Assembly (NCBI GenBank): GCA_003049485.1
Contig: PYST01000035.1
Span: 112,599-176,598, forward strand
Source of the DNA: Ophioceras dolichostomum
Lineage: Eukaryota; Ascomycota; Sordariomycetes; Magnaporthales; Ophioceraceae
Reading direction: 5' to 3'
DNA: 64,000 nucleotides
Shown: piece by piece, positions 10,594 to 22,915 of the stretch
Layout: every line of letters starts with the position of its first letter
Position numbering within the stretch: position 1 is the stretch's first letter
Position numbers and translations under genes: made by a program
Notes under the pieces: model-generated
Databases searched by the model: none
Told to the model about the DNA's origin: nothing
What the model saw: only the letters and a program-made list of their open reading frames with translations

Positions 10594-12471
10594 ATGGCTG
10601 AGAACGTTGCCCCTGTTGCCCCTCAGTCTGGTGCCGGCGCGCCGGGCTACGACGGCGGCCAGAACGGCCAGTCGAACCCCGGCCACCTCCCGCCGCCCCC
10701 GCTGCACATTCCGCAGAACAACAACCCGATCCCGACCGCTATTACTTCCCCGATGGGTGGTGGCGACAAGAGCGGTATCATCTCGCCTGGGAGCGGCGGC
10801 CCTTTCGGTGGCAGGCGCACTGCCCCGGAGCCCAATAAGCGTGCCCTCTATGTCGGTGGCCTGGACACGCGCGTCACCGAAGACGTGCTTCGCCAGATCT
10901 TCGAGACCACCGGTCACGTTCAGAACGTCAAGATTATCCCCGACAAGAATGTTAGTAGAATTACGCGCCGGGATTGTTGCCATGCCAAAACCTTTTGCTT
11001 CTCCTTGTTGGCCTTCTACCCAACCAGCCAGGTTTGGCCATATATCAGCGCATATCACATCAAATTACTAACTGGTTTTGTGCACCGTCACCAATTTAGG
11101 CCAAGGGATTCAACTACGGCTTCGTGGAGTACGACGATCCTGGTGCGGCTGACCGGGCCATGCAGACCTTGAACGGCCGGAGGGTCCATCAGTCGGTACG
11201 GGCTCCTTTCTAGTGGCACCTTACGTTCCATACTTCTATCATGTTGAGTTGGGTACTCAACTGTCAATGGCTTGCTGACTGGTAGCGTACAGGAAATCCG
11301 GGTCAACTGGGCTTACCAGTCCAACTCCAACTCCAAGGAGGACACCACGAACCACTTCCACATTTTCGTCGGAGACCTGTCCAACGAAGTCAACGATGAA
11401 GTCCTTACCCAGGCATTCTCAACCTTCGGTGTCGTGTCTGAAGCCCGCGTGATGTGGGACATGAAAACCGGTCGCTCCCGTGGGTATGGGTTCGTCGCCT
11501 TCCGCGAACGTGCGGACGCGGAGAAGGCGCTGAGCTCAATGGACGGCGAGTGGCTCGGCTCCCGTGCAATCCGCTGCAACTGGGCGAACCAGAAGGGACA
11601 ACCTTCTATTGCTCAGCAGCAGGCGATGCAGTCCATGGGCATGACCCCCACGACTCCTTACGGCCACCACAACTTCCCGACCCACGGAATGCAGAGCTAT
11701 GAGATGGTACTGAACCAGACGCCTCCGTACCAGACGACCTGCTACGTTGGCAACCTCACGCCGTACACGACGCAGAACGATCTTGTTCCCTTGTTCCAGA
11801 ACTTCGGCTATGTGGTGGAGTCCCGGTTCCAGGCCGACAGAGGTTTTGCCTTCATCAAGATGGACACCCATGAGAACGCGGCGTCAGCGATCTGCAACCT
11901 CAACGGTTACAATGTGAATGGACGGCCGCTGAAGTGCAGTGTAAGTTTGAGCGAACAGCCGCAAACCAATGATATATATCTCCGTTTGTTTTCACGCCCC
12001 GCTGACAAGGTGAACACCTCTAGTGGGGCAAGGACAAGAGCACCCCCAACTCGCAGCAGGGCGGCTTCGATTCGAACCAGCAGTCATTCAGCCCTTCGAG
12101 CGCCCACGGACCCGGCTACCCTGGCACGCCCTCGACGTACTTCCCGCAGTACGGTGGTAAGAAACGTAGCCTCGCCCACTTTCTCCCCCCGTTCTTGGTG
12201 CAAAACGCCACCCCTGCTCCTCTCATGGTCTAATGCTAACGCGGCTCGTGTTGCCCCTTCTCCAGGCCAGTTCAGTGGTCAGCAGGGTAACTTCAACCCT
12301 GGCCAGGCTCAGTCTCCTGCCGGCTACCAGCAGCAGCAGATGCAGTATCAGAGCCCACAGAGCGCCGGCGGATATGGTCGCGGCCAGCAGGCTCAGAACT
12401 CGCAGCAGTGGACCCCGCCTGCCGGTGGCCAGAACTTTAACAACGGCGGCTACTCCGGTTATCAGGGGTAA
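10594..12471 (+). CDS. PUB1: PUB1/TIA1-like triple-RRM poly(A) RNA-binding protein
   Basis: Five exons: 10594-10950, 11100-11195, 11293-11940, 12024-12156 and 12266-12471, giving 479 residues; all phases close. A Gly/Pro-rich N-terminus is followed by three RNA-recognition motifs: RRM1 about 83-160 (ALYVGGLD, GFNYGFVEY), RRM2 about 173-250 (HIFVGDLS, GRSRGYGFVAF) and RRM3 about 299-367 (TCYVGNLT, DRGFAFIKM). The C-terminus is a Gln/Gly/Ser/Tyr-rich prion-like tail. The order and spacing match yeast Pub1 and animal TIA1/TIAR, which bind U- and A-rich mRNA elements, stabilise transcripts and join stress granules. The TAA stop overlaps a perfect donor (G|GTAAGT), and an alternative last exon may exist near 13231. 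The long pyrimidine-rich leader may carry regulation. Confidence 0.92.
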
Positions 12472-15334
12472 GTCGGGGACGCTCGCCGTCGGCCCCCAAC
12501 CGCATGCGCGGTGTTATTCTCGCTTGGGGCTCTCTCAACTTATGGTTGAGAAACGACTTTTTTTCTTTTTTTCTTGGAGCGGTCCATGATCTGTGGGGGA
12601 GAATGTTTTTTTTTCTTGGAGGGCCTTGCTTTCGAATCAGACCAAAAGAACAAATGGCGTGATGGCCGAGTGGACTCTCTCTGTTAAATCAGTTGCACGC
12701 CGCTGATATGCTTTGCGCCTCTTCTATCCACCTCCCCTCTCTGCTTGCTTTGTTTTATCTTGTCACCCTTTTTTTTTCTTCTTGTTTTCCTTCTTCATCT
12801 CCTTTTTTTAAGGTCCTACGCAGATGCACGCGCCATTCCCTGATTTGCTTTTGAGCTTCTTCACTACTCTCCCAGTCGACGGTTTTGGTGGACCAAAACG
12901 GATGGAATGGCTCTTTCTTAATTTGACGCCCTGTGTTGTTCTTCTCTCCTGATGACTGGGGCTGCCTCTCGTCGTGTTCTTTCGTTTCCCCTGCCCATTT
13001 GCTTTTTGCTGGTGAGCTTGCGAGGCATTTACAATCTGCTTGAGTTTTGGGCTTCTGTAGTCTGCAGGCATCGTCGTCGTCCCCTGACTTAGGGAAAAGT
13101 TCTCATCGATTTGTTTTCCCTTCGCTGGATACCACCCCGAGCTTAGTGTGGAACATGTTTTTTTCTGCTCTCCTTCACTGATGAATTACGAATCTCGCTA
13201 CACTACCCCTGTCCTAATATCTGATTTCAGATTCTGCTTTTGACGACGACAAGCGTCAAATCTTTGTGTCTGGCCTGGGCGTATTGGGTCTATGGTCTCT
13301 CTTGATACTTATTTTCTCGCGATCTTCCGTCAGCTCTACTCCCTCTCCTACTTGTTTCCCCTTCTTCTACGACGGTTTCTGCCACTTCTGCTTTTGGAGG
13401 GGGTGCAAAACAAACAAGGACGGCCGTCGGTGCTCAGCAGGCTCTCGGATCCGGCCAAATGGGTTGGGTCCTCGTGTCCATGTTGTCATATGCCAGGAGA
13501 ATGCCCATTGACGGCTGGGCGGGAACGATACGGCGGGCTGCTGGTGGTGTTGGTGCCACTTTTGAGACTTAAGACTGCAAACTGAAAGATGCAAGGAGGA
13601 CACCCTCATCACAAGGTTTCTTGATCCCTTTTCTCTCATCCCCAAGTCCCTGCCATTCCTTGATCCTTCTTCCTCCTTATAAGTCGAGAAGGAGGGTCTG
13701 GAACCATTTTGACCCTGAGAGCCGGGGCCCCAGCGGAAGTGTGCAAACACCTCACGTTGCTGTGTCTCCCGGTAGGACGTGTGCCACGGTTGACTTGCTG
13801 TCGATCACCACGGGGGATGGCAATCCAAGCAAACAGGTCCAAGAGACCGACGGCGATTTATGTGCGCGAGGGTTTAGCCTCTTGACAGAGAGGCTTACCA
13901 CCTACCAGAACTTACCTAAAGAGAGAGGTAGGGAGGTGCAGGTAGGCACTGCCCATTTGAGGCAATGACAGAAAGTTAAAGGCGAGGAGGGACGAGCCAC
14001 GGAGTGCCCAGAAAGCCGTGGGCGTTGTTGGTTCCGCCGACCCTCCATTATTATGGTGAGGGGAACCCATTCCAATGAGTCAATGTGATGAAGGGAGTGG
14101 GTGGTGGGGGAGCGAGCGCTAAAAAAGAGTAGCAAAAGAAGGCTGGAATTTTCGTTGGGCGTCACCCTGGAAAGATGTCACTCGGACCGCAACAAGCCAA
14201 CGAACTGAGAGTGCGACTCCAAAGCCTGTTTGTACGAGCTGCTGGCAAAACGAGCTCGACTGAATGACGCTACAAAAAATGGCTGGCTCTTTTATTGAGG
14301 CTCCAAAAAAAAAACGACAGCATGAACTGTCAAGCGTTTGTTTATCGTCCAGATCACAATTTGGTCCAGAATACAGTGTATAAACTGTGCCTGCCCGATC
14401 TCCGTTGTTTTCAAACCCTGAAAGTATTGCATTGTTTTCAGTTCCAGGTTGTCCGAGTGCCATGATGTGCTCGACGGTTGCTTTCAGCTTGAGCTGGGTC
14501 GAAGCTCGAGTCCAGCCCATGGTCACACCCGACCTCCGTCGGCGGCAATTATCGTCCGCCACTACAGTATTCCGCATGGAATATCAACCGTCATGGAGAT
14601 AATAACTTGAGAAAGGTTCCTTTCTCTCTTTCTTTCTTGTTTCTCTCGTGAAGAAAATCGAATAATAATGACTGGAAAACATGAATGCCCCGATGCGAAT
14701 AATGATATGAAAAACCCCAAGTTCCATGGCGGGGTCAATTAGGTACCGATCAGAAATTGACAGGCCTGTCCCCATTCACTGGGTTGGGTATCAATCACAG
14801 TAAGGATTGCGGTGCTGGGGTCAGGCTGTGACTGGGAAGAGGGGAGGAGGAAGGGTACCAGGCAGTCAAAACTTTAGGCACACGGACTGGTGAACTCGAC
14901 TGATCGATGGAGGCGACGTTGAGGTAATTGAGAGATGCAAGACATCTGTAGCTGGGCTGGGGTGGGCTGTAATTGGTACGGGTGCTGGGTGCCAGTGAGT
15001 CTGCACATTAAATACTGTACTGTGTAGTGATGTTCATTGAAGCCTGGCAATCGCTGCCGAGTCAAACCTGAGTGTTCCGCACCATCGCACCACACGCTGT
15101 TGCTCTCAGGCTGGTACGAACATTGGCTGGCGCCCGCTGTACATGAGTACTGTGCGTACCGCGTCAGACCAGACCAGAACCAGACCTGCTGCTTTTTTAC
15201 CCGCCCTTCCACTTCTCCTGCAGAAGCACACTTCAGTTGCGTCTAGGGAGACCACCTCCTCCTACCGTCACACTGCAAACTGAAGCCTGCTTCATTTTGT
15301 CGAGCGTGGCAGCCATCCAGCCAGCCGCCCAGCC
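12472..15334. other. Intergenic between PUB1 and YAK1
   Basis: 2.86 kb without a supportable full gene. The left 800 nt are T-rich, as expected for the PUB1 3' untranslated region. They end in a CTAAT branch-like site and TTTCAG at 13221-13230, a good acceptor for an alternative PUB1 terminal exon. The right part holds the YAK1 promoter and leader. No codon-biased open frame was seen on either strand. Confidence 0.55.
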
Positions 15335-18300
15335 ATGGATCAATGGCAACCCTATTCGGATCCATCTGGCGCATCTCGACGATACAACGGCAGCGGCCAG
15401 AGCCAGGTGTCGCGGGACTTTAACAATCTTCAATCACAACAGAGCCCTGCGCAACAACAACAACAACAACAACGACAGCAGCAGCAGCAGCAGCAACAAC
15501 AACAACAACAGCAAGCGCCCGGCGGCTTCAAGTACGAGCAGCACTACCAGCACCACCAGCAGCAACAACAGCAACCACAACAGCCGCAGCTCCACCAGTC
15601 TCCAAACCCCAACTCGGCCACGTCCCCAATCACGACGCCGCAACTCCGCGACGGCAACGGCGACATCTCGATGGCCGACGCGCACGACTCGTACGCGGGC
15701 ATCAAGTACCCGATGCGGCCGCACCACCAGCACCACCTGAGCAGTGGTAACGGCGGCGTCGGCGGTGTTGGCAGCGGGAGTGGTTTGCGGCCCGGGACTC
15801 TACATTCCCCTCAGGAGCCTTCCGCAGCCGCCCAACGCTACTCGCCGATGGAGGTGCTCTCGCCGACATCTCCCTATTCGCCCTACGCCCCCAAAAACTC
15901 GGCCGGCGCCCAGTTCTCGCACCAGCCGCCGCAGAGGCAGTCGCCCACTCGATCGTCCGACTACGGTGCCGCCATGCAGAGCCCGTACGCGCCACAGAGC
16001 CCCTACTACCCGAGCCGCCAGCCGTCGCAGTCTCTGCCTCAGCCGGGGCTCTCCCAGGCCCCAGGGCAGACTCACCAGCTGCCTCCAATTTTGCCGCACC
16101 TGGGACCCTTCGATGGCTATCCGCTGTCCGCAGGCACTCCGATCGACGGACCATTTTCTCCCGGTGGTGACCCCAAGTCCCCGAGGCGCGGCGTGGCCCA
16201 GCCTGCGGCCCTCGCTGTTCCTGTCAACCGCGGCCCCGTGCCGGAGCTTAAGAAGCTGAGAGCGGTGGCAGACCTACGGCCGAAGGTCAACACGCAGCCA
16301 GCCTTCCGTAGGGCTAACCCCGAGGGCGGGTTCATCAGTGTATGTCTTTCGATCGAGACTGAGACGGAGTCCGCGGCTGAGCCCGCGCCTGCATCTGCGC
16401 TTGCTCTATATAGAACCCCACCTCTCCCGCTAACCCCTCCTGAAATATTGACTGACTGTCGTGCCCTGGCGCGTTAAACATTGACTAACAAAATTTGCCT
16501 CTATAGCCGTTGCAAGCCTTGACGGTCCACCTCCCGGCCACCTACAGGATCTGCAATCCAAGCTTCAAATATGAATCTTCACGCAATCCTCGCCGAGTCT
16601 TGACGAAGCCCAGCAAGGGTGTCAAGAACGACGGTTTCGACAATGAAGACAGTGACTATATCCTATATGTGAACGACATCCTTGGCTCAGAGGAGGCTGG
16701 CCACAAGTAAGTCGACTGGCTGGTGACTGCCTTTTCCCGACATCTGATACATATGCTTACATGTCTCGATAACCCCTCACGTGCCAGAAACCGGTATCTC
16801 ATCCTCGACGTGCTCGGCCAAGGCACTTTTGGCCAGGTCGTCAAATGCCAGAATCTGAAGACCCAGGAGGTCGTTGCGGTCAAGGTCATCAAAAACCGCA
16901 CGGCGTACTTCAACCAGTCTATGATGGAGGTTTCAGTTCTTGATCTGGTATGTTTTCGCCAGGCATCCACCCTCCCCCTTGAAGCAGGTCGTTCGCACCT
17001 CGGGGAGGTAAACTAGGTGGAGAATCAAGCTGACTGACGGCGTCCCACCCAACCTCCTCCTCGTCACAGCTCAACACGAAGCTCGACAAGAATGACGACC
17101 ACCACCTGCTCCGGCTGAAGGACACCTTCATCCACCGACAGCACCTCTGCCTGGTGTTCGAGCTGCTGAGCGTGAACTTGTACGAGCTTATTAAGCAGAA
17201 CCAGTTCAGGGGCCTCAGCACAACGCTGGTGCGGGTTTTCGCGCAGCAATTGCTCAACGGGCTTGCGCTGCTAAACAAGGCGCGACTGATCCACTGCGAC
17301 CTGAAGCCCGAAAATATCCTGCTCAAGAACTTGGAGAGCCCCATCATCAAGATTATCGACTTCGGGTCGGCCTGTGACGAACGACAGACGGTGTACACAT
17401 ACATCCAGTCCCGGTTCTACCGGTCGCCCGAAGTGCTGCTGGGGCTGCCCTACTCGTCGGCCATCGACATGTGGTCGCTGGGCTGCATTGTGGTCGAGCT
17501 GTTCCTTGGCCTCCCCCTCTTCCCAGGATCGTCCGAGTACAACCAGGTCGCTAGAATCGTCGAGATGCTCGGAAACCCACCCAACTGGATGATCGAGATG
17601 GGCAAGCAGGCGGGCGAGTTCTTCGAGAAGCGCCAGGACGAGTTTGGGCGGCGCACCTACCACCTGAAGAGCATGGAGCAGTACTCGAGGGAGCACAGCT
17701 CCAAGGAACAGCCGAGCAAGAAGTACTTCTCGGCCAGCACCCTGCCGGAGATCATCAAGACCTATTCGATGCCCAGGAAGAACATGAAGCAGAGCGAGAT
17801 CGACCGAGGTAAGCCGCTTTCTCCTCACTATCTCACTCTCTACAGTGCAGCTGTGGTGCACATCTACACCATGCTGCCCAGATGACATACTCTGTTCCCC
17901 CCCCCCCCCCCCCCCTNNNNNNNNNNNNNNNNNNNNNNNNNNNNNNNNNNNCCCCCCCCCCCTTTTTTTTTGGTTCCAGTGTGTTGATCTGCTAACGACT
18001 ACTACCCTGCTCCAGAGATGAACAACCGGATCGCTTTCATCGATTTCGTCAGAGGGCTGTTGACGATCAACCCGCTGGAGAGGTGGTCACCCCAGCAAGC
18101 CAAGCTCCACCCATTCATTACCCAACAGAAGTACACGGGGCCGTTCGTGCCGCCGATGAACCTCAAGTCAAGTTCGCTCAATAGGTCGCCCGCGCCTGGA
18201 ACGCAGCAGCAGCAGCAGGCGGAGGCTCTGAGCAAGCAAAGAGCCCAGGCTGCGCAGGCGCAGGCCAACTCGGCCGCACAGGGGGCCTACGCCTCCCTGA

Positions 18301-19013
18301 CTGCGGGGCACTACCAGCAACCGCAAGCTCACACCAGCGCAGCCAGCCAGCCGCCAATATACGCGACCAACTCAGCCGCTATGTACTCGCCCGGCGGCAG
18401 CGGTGGTGGCAGCAGCGGTAGCGGCAGCAGCCATGCAGGGCACGTGGCACACCCGGGACAGCAGCCGCAGGCAGGCCACGCCAGCAGCCATACCGGCGGC
18501 CATGCTGTGGGCCATGCTGGACCGCCGCCGCCGTATGCGGCCGGCCCAGGTGCATATGGGCAGATGGGCATGTCGCAGCAGCCGGCGCAGATGCCGCCAG
18601 CTAACTACGGCGGTGTGCAGCCACTACCACAGCAGCAGCCGCCGCCGCCGCAGCAGCAGCAGGGCCATCAGTCGAGCATGGCATATGCGCAACAGGCTGC
18701 ACGGTCTCGGCAACGCGCTTCGACCATGGAGCAGCAGCAAAGCGGCATCCCGGCCGCCATCCAACGCGTGGCCAGCCACCTGGACCCGACCCAGCCCATC
18801 CGGCTACAGCCTAGCCCGGCATACTATCCGCCGCCCGCGGATGGCTCCGTCCTCATGGACCAGCAGACCTCCGGACGCATGGGTCCCGGAAGACGTGGAA
18901 GCCGCGCACAGCAGGGCGGCCGTGGGAGCAACCGGGACTTCATCCGCAACCTCGAGGAACGAACGTTGGAAGAAGGCTTCATGGGTGGCGGCGGCCAGGG
19001 CTCCTGGCATTGA
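15335..19013 (+). CDS. YAK1: Dual-specificity kinase YAK1 (DYRK family)
   Basis: Five exons: 15335-16339, 16507-16706, 16788-16947, 17070-17808 and 18016-19013, giving 1033 residues. The N-terminus holds a poly-Q tract (about residues 36-60) and Pro/Ser/Gln-rich sequence. The conserved pre-kinase block includes NPRRVLTKPSKG and DYILYVNDILG. The kinase domain starts at about 405: glycine loop LGQGTFGQVV, VAVKVIKN, catalytic CDLKPEN (Asp532), IDFGSAC, and the activation-loop YTYIQSRFYRSPE with the auto-phosphorylated tyrosine at about 566. That YxY loop and the Cys in HCD identify the DYRK/Yak1 class. The C-terminal tail is again Gln/Gly/His-rich. Yak1 restrains growth and activates stress genes downstream of PKA and TOR, moving between cytosol and nucleus. 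An assembly gap lies inside the last intron and does not touch coding sequence. Confidence 0.95.
17897..17962. other. Assembly gap in poly-C inside YAK1 intron 4
   Basis: A C19 run (17897-17915), one T, 35 N (17917-17951), then C11 and T8. The flanks suggest that a long C homopolymer was not read through. The true intron length is therefore uncertain. Confidence 0.95.
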
Positions 19014-20664
19014 ATGAGGATGTGACACAAAAAAAAGCCAAAAAAACCCCCGCCACGAGATCTACACAGAACTGCGCAGAACTACACAGAGCTACCTACA
19101 CAGAATGCACATAGGAGAGGTGTCCGTTTCTGCTTGTCCACTCGTCGGCAACTGCATCTATTTGTCGCTTGGCGTTGGGTTTCCTGCAGTCAGCAATCCC
19201 GTAGCGATGCTCTTTTCTCCCTGCTCGCTCCCACCCACTGTCCAAACTCCGTCACACCATGGTTGCGATGATGATTTGAGACACTGGGGACCACGCACTT
19301 CGCCACCCTTCATCTGCATCCACACCTCGCCACGAGAGTATAAGGAGAGCAAAAACAGGCTGGAAGCTCCTTCGACCTTCTCAACCCGAGCAAGAACCCG
19401 GCGCCAGGGTATGAGGCGGGAGTATCTGGGTGGGGAGGAAGGCCCGCGCCCAACAGTTGTCTTTGTTTCTTTGTTCACCCTTCTCGTTTGTTGTTGAAGT
19501 TGGTTAGGAGCAACGACGGCCATAAGCCCCTGGTGGCTTTGCTTGGTTAGCCTGAAGTAGACCGAGAGACCGAGCAAGACACTGACGTGCGGCTCTGATC
19601 CTTTCTTCGCTAGCCATTGATTGCTCTTCTGAGGCTGGGGAGGAGGGCCCGAATTTAGAAGATCGGGACTTGAAGACGACGGGATGCCAGCCGCCCCTCC
19701 CTGGCGGATGTTGTGGCGGTTGTAGGAAGGGACAACGGCATCAGGGCTAGCATACTACAAGGAGGGTAGAGAGACAGACAAGACTGAGGGCGGGGAAAGT
19801 GTGGGGGTTTGTATGAGTTGGATGGCTGCCAACGCCGTCGCTCCACACACCTTCACCCTTCACGCAAATTGGGATGGATGATGGTGTGGGCGGTGGCGGT
19901 CGTGGGGTGGCATCCACGTCGGTGGTTTGTGATTTCATAGCAGAGTTCTTCCTTTTCCTTCTGGGTTCAGTCACGGGCGACACTGGTTGGCTTCATTTTT
20001 TTTCGGCACGGGAAGAGAGGGTCGCTCCCTCTCTCCTCTTGCCACCCTTTTTTTTTTCTTCCTCCATGGGCTTTCTGCTTTCATCATGCAGTTTATTTTT
20101 CCTGTAAATCCGTCTCGTCTCCAAAGTGATACAATAAGAGCGTGTATTTGAAGGAGGACTTCTTCTCGCGCCCATTACAGCCTCGTCGTGTCTTGGGAGG
20201 GCAACTTGAACTCCGTGCACAATGTGCACGGGACACCTTTGCTCACTCGCTATAGTGCTCCTTATGCGTGGCCCTACTAAAGGTCCACCAACACCGATAT
20301 ATGAGTGGGAATGAGTAGATCATCACAATTTTCACTCGGATGTAATCATACGGTAGTTTCCATTTGAGAGAAATCCCCCCAAAGAACGAAGACTCGCTTC
20401 TACCTAGCCTAGGTACGTGCGTACTCATCTGCTCCCTCGAGAGTCACATCAACACAGCGGGTTTCGCTCGCGCTCAGACAGCCGCTTTATAGACCGGGAA
20501 GAAGATGGCATGCATCCGTCGCGAATGAGTGCGGGAGTGATGAAAAAAAGGGAGATGAATTAATAGCAAGGTGTGCGATTTCACTTTCACCCTCATTAGG
20601 TGGCTAACAGAGAGTCTGCTGGCACAGCTCCAGTCTGGGCAAGTCTACCTAGGTAGCTACCTAG
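19014..20664. other. Convergent intergenic, YAK1 and RRM gene
   Basis: 1.65 kb between converging genes. Just after the YAK1 stop is an imperfect tandem of an ACACAGAACT-like unit (about 19060-19105). There is a near-palindrome TACCTAGCCTAGGTA at 20401-20415 and an exact TACCTAGGTA at 20646. No gene is supported. Confidence 0.55.
20646..20655. repeat. TACCTAGGTA palindrome, copy 3
   Basis: Exact 10-bp palindrome 9 nt past the distal stop codon of the RRM gene's open extension; followed at once by another GCTACCTAGCTAGC-type partial palindrome. Confidence 0.9.
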
Positions 20665-21180
20665 CTAGCGGTAATAGCTCGGCCGATAGCAGTCGTTGTG
20701 CTCCCATTGATTCCGGTACGTGTCAGCTGTGGCGTGTCCGCCGCCGTGGCGCTGGGGGGAGAAGTGCGTCGTCCTGCGCCAGCGGGAATTGACATAGCGG
20801 GGTTGGGGTTGGTGATAGTCGGCAGGCTGTGCGGCCGTGGCGTTCAAAGCGGGCATCGGTGACGTCGACGTCGCACTCGGCTCGTAGCTGCGACGGCCGG
20901 AGCTGCCGACGGCGGAAGAAGCAGCATCCAGTGCACCAAAAGGCCTGGCAACTCCAGGGCTGAAGCTGCTGCGATCGTGGGTCGTCGTCCCCGGCTGCTC
21001 AGTCGTGAGCCACTCCTCTTGACCGTGAGAGTCGGGAGATGGGAAGAACAGGTCTCTATCACCACGGCTGCCCCGCCTATTGTCGCCCCGGTTGCTGCCC
21101 TGGCTGCCGTTCTGGTATTCGTCATGGGTGAGGTCCAAGCCGCGGGGGTGGAGTCCGTGGCCGGCAAGCTCAGGTTGCTC
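20665..21180 (-). other. In-frame open extension after the RRM gene stop
   Basis: Directly after the TAG of the RRM gene (21183-21181), the same frame stays open for 171 codons to TAG 20667-20665. Of the first 60 codons, 43 end in G or C. The product is rich in Arg, Ser, Gly, Tyr, Pro and Gln (for example SNRGDNRRGSRGDRD and the end RNQWEHNDCYRPSYYR), like an RGG/RS tail. This looks like coding sequence, yet a stop separates it from the gene. It could be reached by readthrough, by an unrecognised intron, or be a remnant after a nonsense change. Confidence 0.45.
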
Positions 21181-22365
21181 CTAGCGACCCGCCGCGTTCC
21201 TACCACGTCCACGGCCGCGGCCGCGCTGCCCACCGCCAGCACGTTGTGAGTTGTTGCCGTTGGAGTTATTCTGGTTCGGAAGAAGGGAGTCGCTGTACAA
21301 CGCCCCGCCCTCGTGAGGGTCCACGTCCATGCCGCTGTCGTCGCCAAAGCCGTACGAGCCGTCAATGACGTTGCCGTTGGCGTTTCCGTTGGCGCCGCCG
21401 GAACGCGTCGCTACTTTGGTGGTGGCTGGGGGAGGTGCCAGGGAGGACACGCCTCCGACCTTGTAGTAGACATGGAGGAGGCGCCCGTCGGCCGTCTGGT
21501 TGTTGAAGGTGTCGATGACGCGCTGGGCACCGTTGGGGTCCTCGAACACGATCTCCGCTATGATAATCGGGTTCGTCTTGAGCAGACGGCAGCTGGTCAC
21601 AATGCCGCCCACAGGCGTGACCGCACTCTCGATATCGGCTGCCGTGGTGCCCGGCGCAAAGTTTTGCGCCATTACCACGGGCGGACCCGCCAAGCCACGG
21701 ATCGAGATGCCCTGGTCGGTGCTGTTGGTGACGTTGGCCTGTCGCTCCATCGGCGCCTTGAGTTGGTCGCGCATGAGGGCCGTGGCGAGGCTCGCTGCAC
21801 GTCGTTGAGGCTGTTTCTGTTGTAGGCGCTTCGGCCCATTGGGGACGGCAATAGCCTTAGCGGCGGGGGGCTTCGCGGCGCCGGGCTTGGTGATGCGGCT
21901 CGCGAGTGAGCCGGCGCCCAGGGCGGAGTTGTGCAGATCATGAGTCCAGGCGCCGTCAATGTTGCCAGCGCCGGCCTGGCGACCTCCCAACGAGGCGCGT
22001 TGCTAGAAAGATGGGTTAGTTCGAAGGCCTTTGTCTTCGGGACGCAATGAGTGGGGTATGCAAGAAGCGAACCTTCTTCACACCGGCGCGGGCCGCCAGG
22101 CTTCCTCCGGATGTTCCCAAGCCATTGGCAGGAGCGCTGGATCGCCGGTCGGAAACGGACTCGCGCTTGAAGATTTTTGCAGCGAGAGCTTGGCTCTCCT
22201 TGCGCTGCCGGTCTGAGCAAAGAATGTCAGTCAGTCAGTCAGTCGATGCCGTTTTCCGATCGCAGCTTTTAATTCCGCGATTTCGGTTCGTTAAAGCAAG
22301 GTTCTCGTCGTTTCCGTACCGGCGTGGATGATCTTTTCAAATTCCGTAGCGTGTCGCTTCGCCAT
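21181..22365 (-). CDS. Single-RRM, RGG-tailed RNA-binding protein
   Basis: Three exons: 22365-22320, 22212-22073 and 22002-21181, giving 335 residues to the first stop. The N-terminus (MAKRHATEFEKIIHAD, then RQRKESQALAAKIFKR) is a basic helix. One RRM-like fold lies at about residues 170-245: ISIRGL, VVMAQNFAPGTTAADIESAV, then AEIVFEDPNGAQRVIDTFNN and GRLLHVYYK. Its RNP motifs are weak, as in adaptor-type RRMs of mRNA export proteins. The tail has a short Gly/Arg repeat ending GRGRGRNAAGR. I do not see the N- and C-boxes of Yra1/ALYREF, so I do not assign it to that family. Intron 1 (22213-22319) contains a TCAG tetranucleotide repeat. The frame continues open past the stop, see the separate entry. 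The RNA-binding role is inferred. Confidence 0.75.
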
Positions 22366-22915
22366 TGTCGCAAAGCCTTCCCCAGACGGGCCGACTCGGA
22401 AAAGCTACGACGGAGGGAGTCAAGGTGGAAAAGATTGGGAAGCGCCCAGACAGATGATCGGCCAAGACGGCAATAAAAACGAAGAAAGGAAGTTCAGAGG
22501 TAGGTAGGAGGATTTGCCTGTGAGGGAATAAGGTATTATGTCCTCGGCGACGATTCGCAGTAGTCGTTCTGAACAAGATCAGAATTACGGAGTATGTTGG
22601 TTGGAATGCGGAACAAGAACGCGTCCAAATTGAGATTCTCACTTCCAAAGCGTGTTCATTCTGGGCTTGCAATGTAGCGACAGTTGACTATGCTAACCGG
22701 ATGCGGAATGATGTGGGGCTCTCCAGTCGGGCGAGAGGTTTAGCGGCACAGCTGAAGACATTGGAACAACGGGATAAGGAAGAACAATACACTGACCAGC
22801 CGGCCAGAGCTATTTTGTACATTTGGGCGTCTTTCTATATGCTGATAACTCAAAAGGAAAATATGTTTGACGTGGCATGGGTATTATTGTGTCTGATGTA
22901 CAAAATCAATTTGGT
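22366..22915. other. Promoter region of the RRM gene
   Basis: 550 nt between the PPR-like gene's stop and the RRM gene's start (both minus strand). Mixed composition; no motif stood out and no open frame is credible. Confidence 0.5.

Noticed and set aside
21084..21183. Intron joining the RRM exon to the open extension
   Set aside because: Available GT donors are all in one phase, the nearest good acceptor (CCAG before 21101) is in another, and no clear branch site is present; an intron is not excluded but could not be supported.
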